64,000 nt of DNA. Origin: Eubacteriales bacterium. Lineage in GTDB: Bacteria > Bacillota > Clostridia > Christensenellales > CAG-138. The translations under genes and the position numbers were made by a program. Below are positions 63,966 through 64,000 of the stretch, one piece after another (positions within the stretch are counted from its first letter, which is position 1; the number at the start of each line of letters is the position of its first letter). The stretch is taken from positions 36,914 through 100,913 of the forward strand of contig JAJFTI010000006.1 of assembly GCA_021373115.1 (NCBI GenBank), read 5' to 3'. Below the pieces are notes generated by a model. The model did no database searches, had not been told where the DNA came from, and saw nothing but the letters and a program-made list of their open reading frames with translations.

Positions 63966-64000
63966 ATGTTGATGCCAAAGAGAGTAAAACGCCGCAGGGT
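63966..64000 (+). CDS. rplP: 50S ribosomal protein L16, 3' end outside window
   Basis: Only the first codons are present, reading MLMPKRVKRRR, the usual L16 start, two bases after the rpsC stop. The rest lies beyond the window. Confidence 0.9.
   Translation, partial: MLMPKRVKRRR

Overview
The window looks like a chromosomal segment of a Gram-positive, probably strictly fermentative Bacillota, most likely class Clostridia. The evidence is a yybS-like/gdpP/rplI/dnaB block, a glgB-glgC-glgD-glgA glycogen operon (GlgD is typical of Firmicutes), an LCP cell-wall ligase, lipobox lipoproteins, a UgtP-type glycosyltransferase, strong GGAGG ribosome binding sites and the start of the S10 ribosomal protein operon. 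Base composition is moderately GC-rich. Species cannot be named from the sequence.

Positions 1-9566 hold a sugar uptake and catabolism cluster on the + strand: substrate-binding protein (5' end outside the window), a two-domain ATPase, two permeases, a class II aldolase/4-epimerase, an UlaE-type L-ribulose-5-phosphate 3-epimerase, an AllA-fold cupin, an FGGY kinase and a SorC-family regulator. A second SorC regulator (9623-10576) is divergent from the next operon. The shared intergenic region has two back-to-back promoters with identical -35 and -10 hexamers (TTGACA-17-TATATT) and a repeated TGAACGTA element.

Positions 10815-22048 are the highlight: a complete bacterial microcompartment (BMC) operon of the sugar-phosphate-utilising (SPU) kind. 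It has three BMC-H tiles, one PduT-like BMC-T tile, three BMC-P vertex proteins, two DeoC-family aldolases, PduL phosphotransacylase, a PduP-like CoA-acylating aldehyde dehydrogenase, a PduS-like flavin/Fe-S protein, an unknown protein with a cargo-like N-terminus, a ribulose-phosphate-epimerase homologue and three short-chain dehydrogenases. There is no diol dehydratase, ethanolamine lyase or glycyl radical enzyme. My reading is that an imported sugar is phosphorylated and isomerised in the cytosol, cleaved by a DeoC-type aldolase in the shell to an aldehyde (acetaldehyde if the substrate is deoxyribose 5-phosphate) plus a triose phosphate, and the aldehyde becomes acyl-CoA and then acyl phosphate. 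SPU loci are known from genome surveys; as far as I know their substrate is not firmly established.

The rest is mostly household: a DUF4349 lipoprotein, GNAT protein, AlaX-like protein and AEC transporter (22-27 kb); glycogen synthesis (27.5-33.5 kb); cell envelope genes, M3 peptidase and GH3 enzyme (33.5-41.2 kb); yybS-like/gdpP/rplI/dnaB (41.3-46.3 kb); an alpha-amylase-family enzyme, DUF1858, DUF5685 and J-domain proteins (47-51.6 kb); a minus-strand GH4 and BadF-type kinase pair (52.4-54.7 kb); XRE, GntR and ArsR regulators with a heavy-metal P-type ATPase (55.4-59.3 kb); and the S10 operon from rpsJ into rplP (59.8-64 kb). I saw no tRNA, rRNA, CRISPR array, insertion sequence or prophage.
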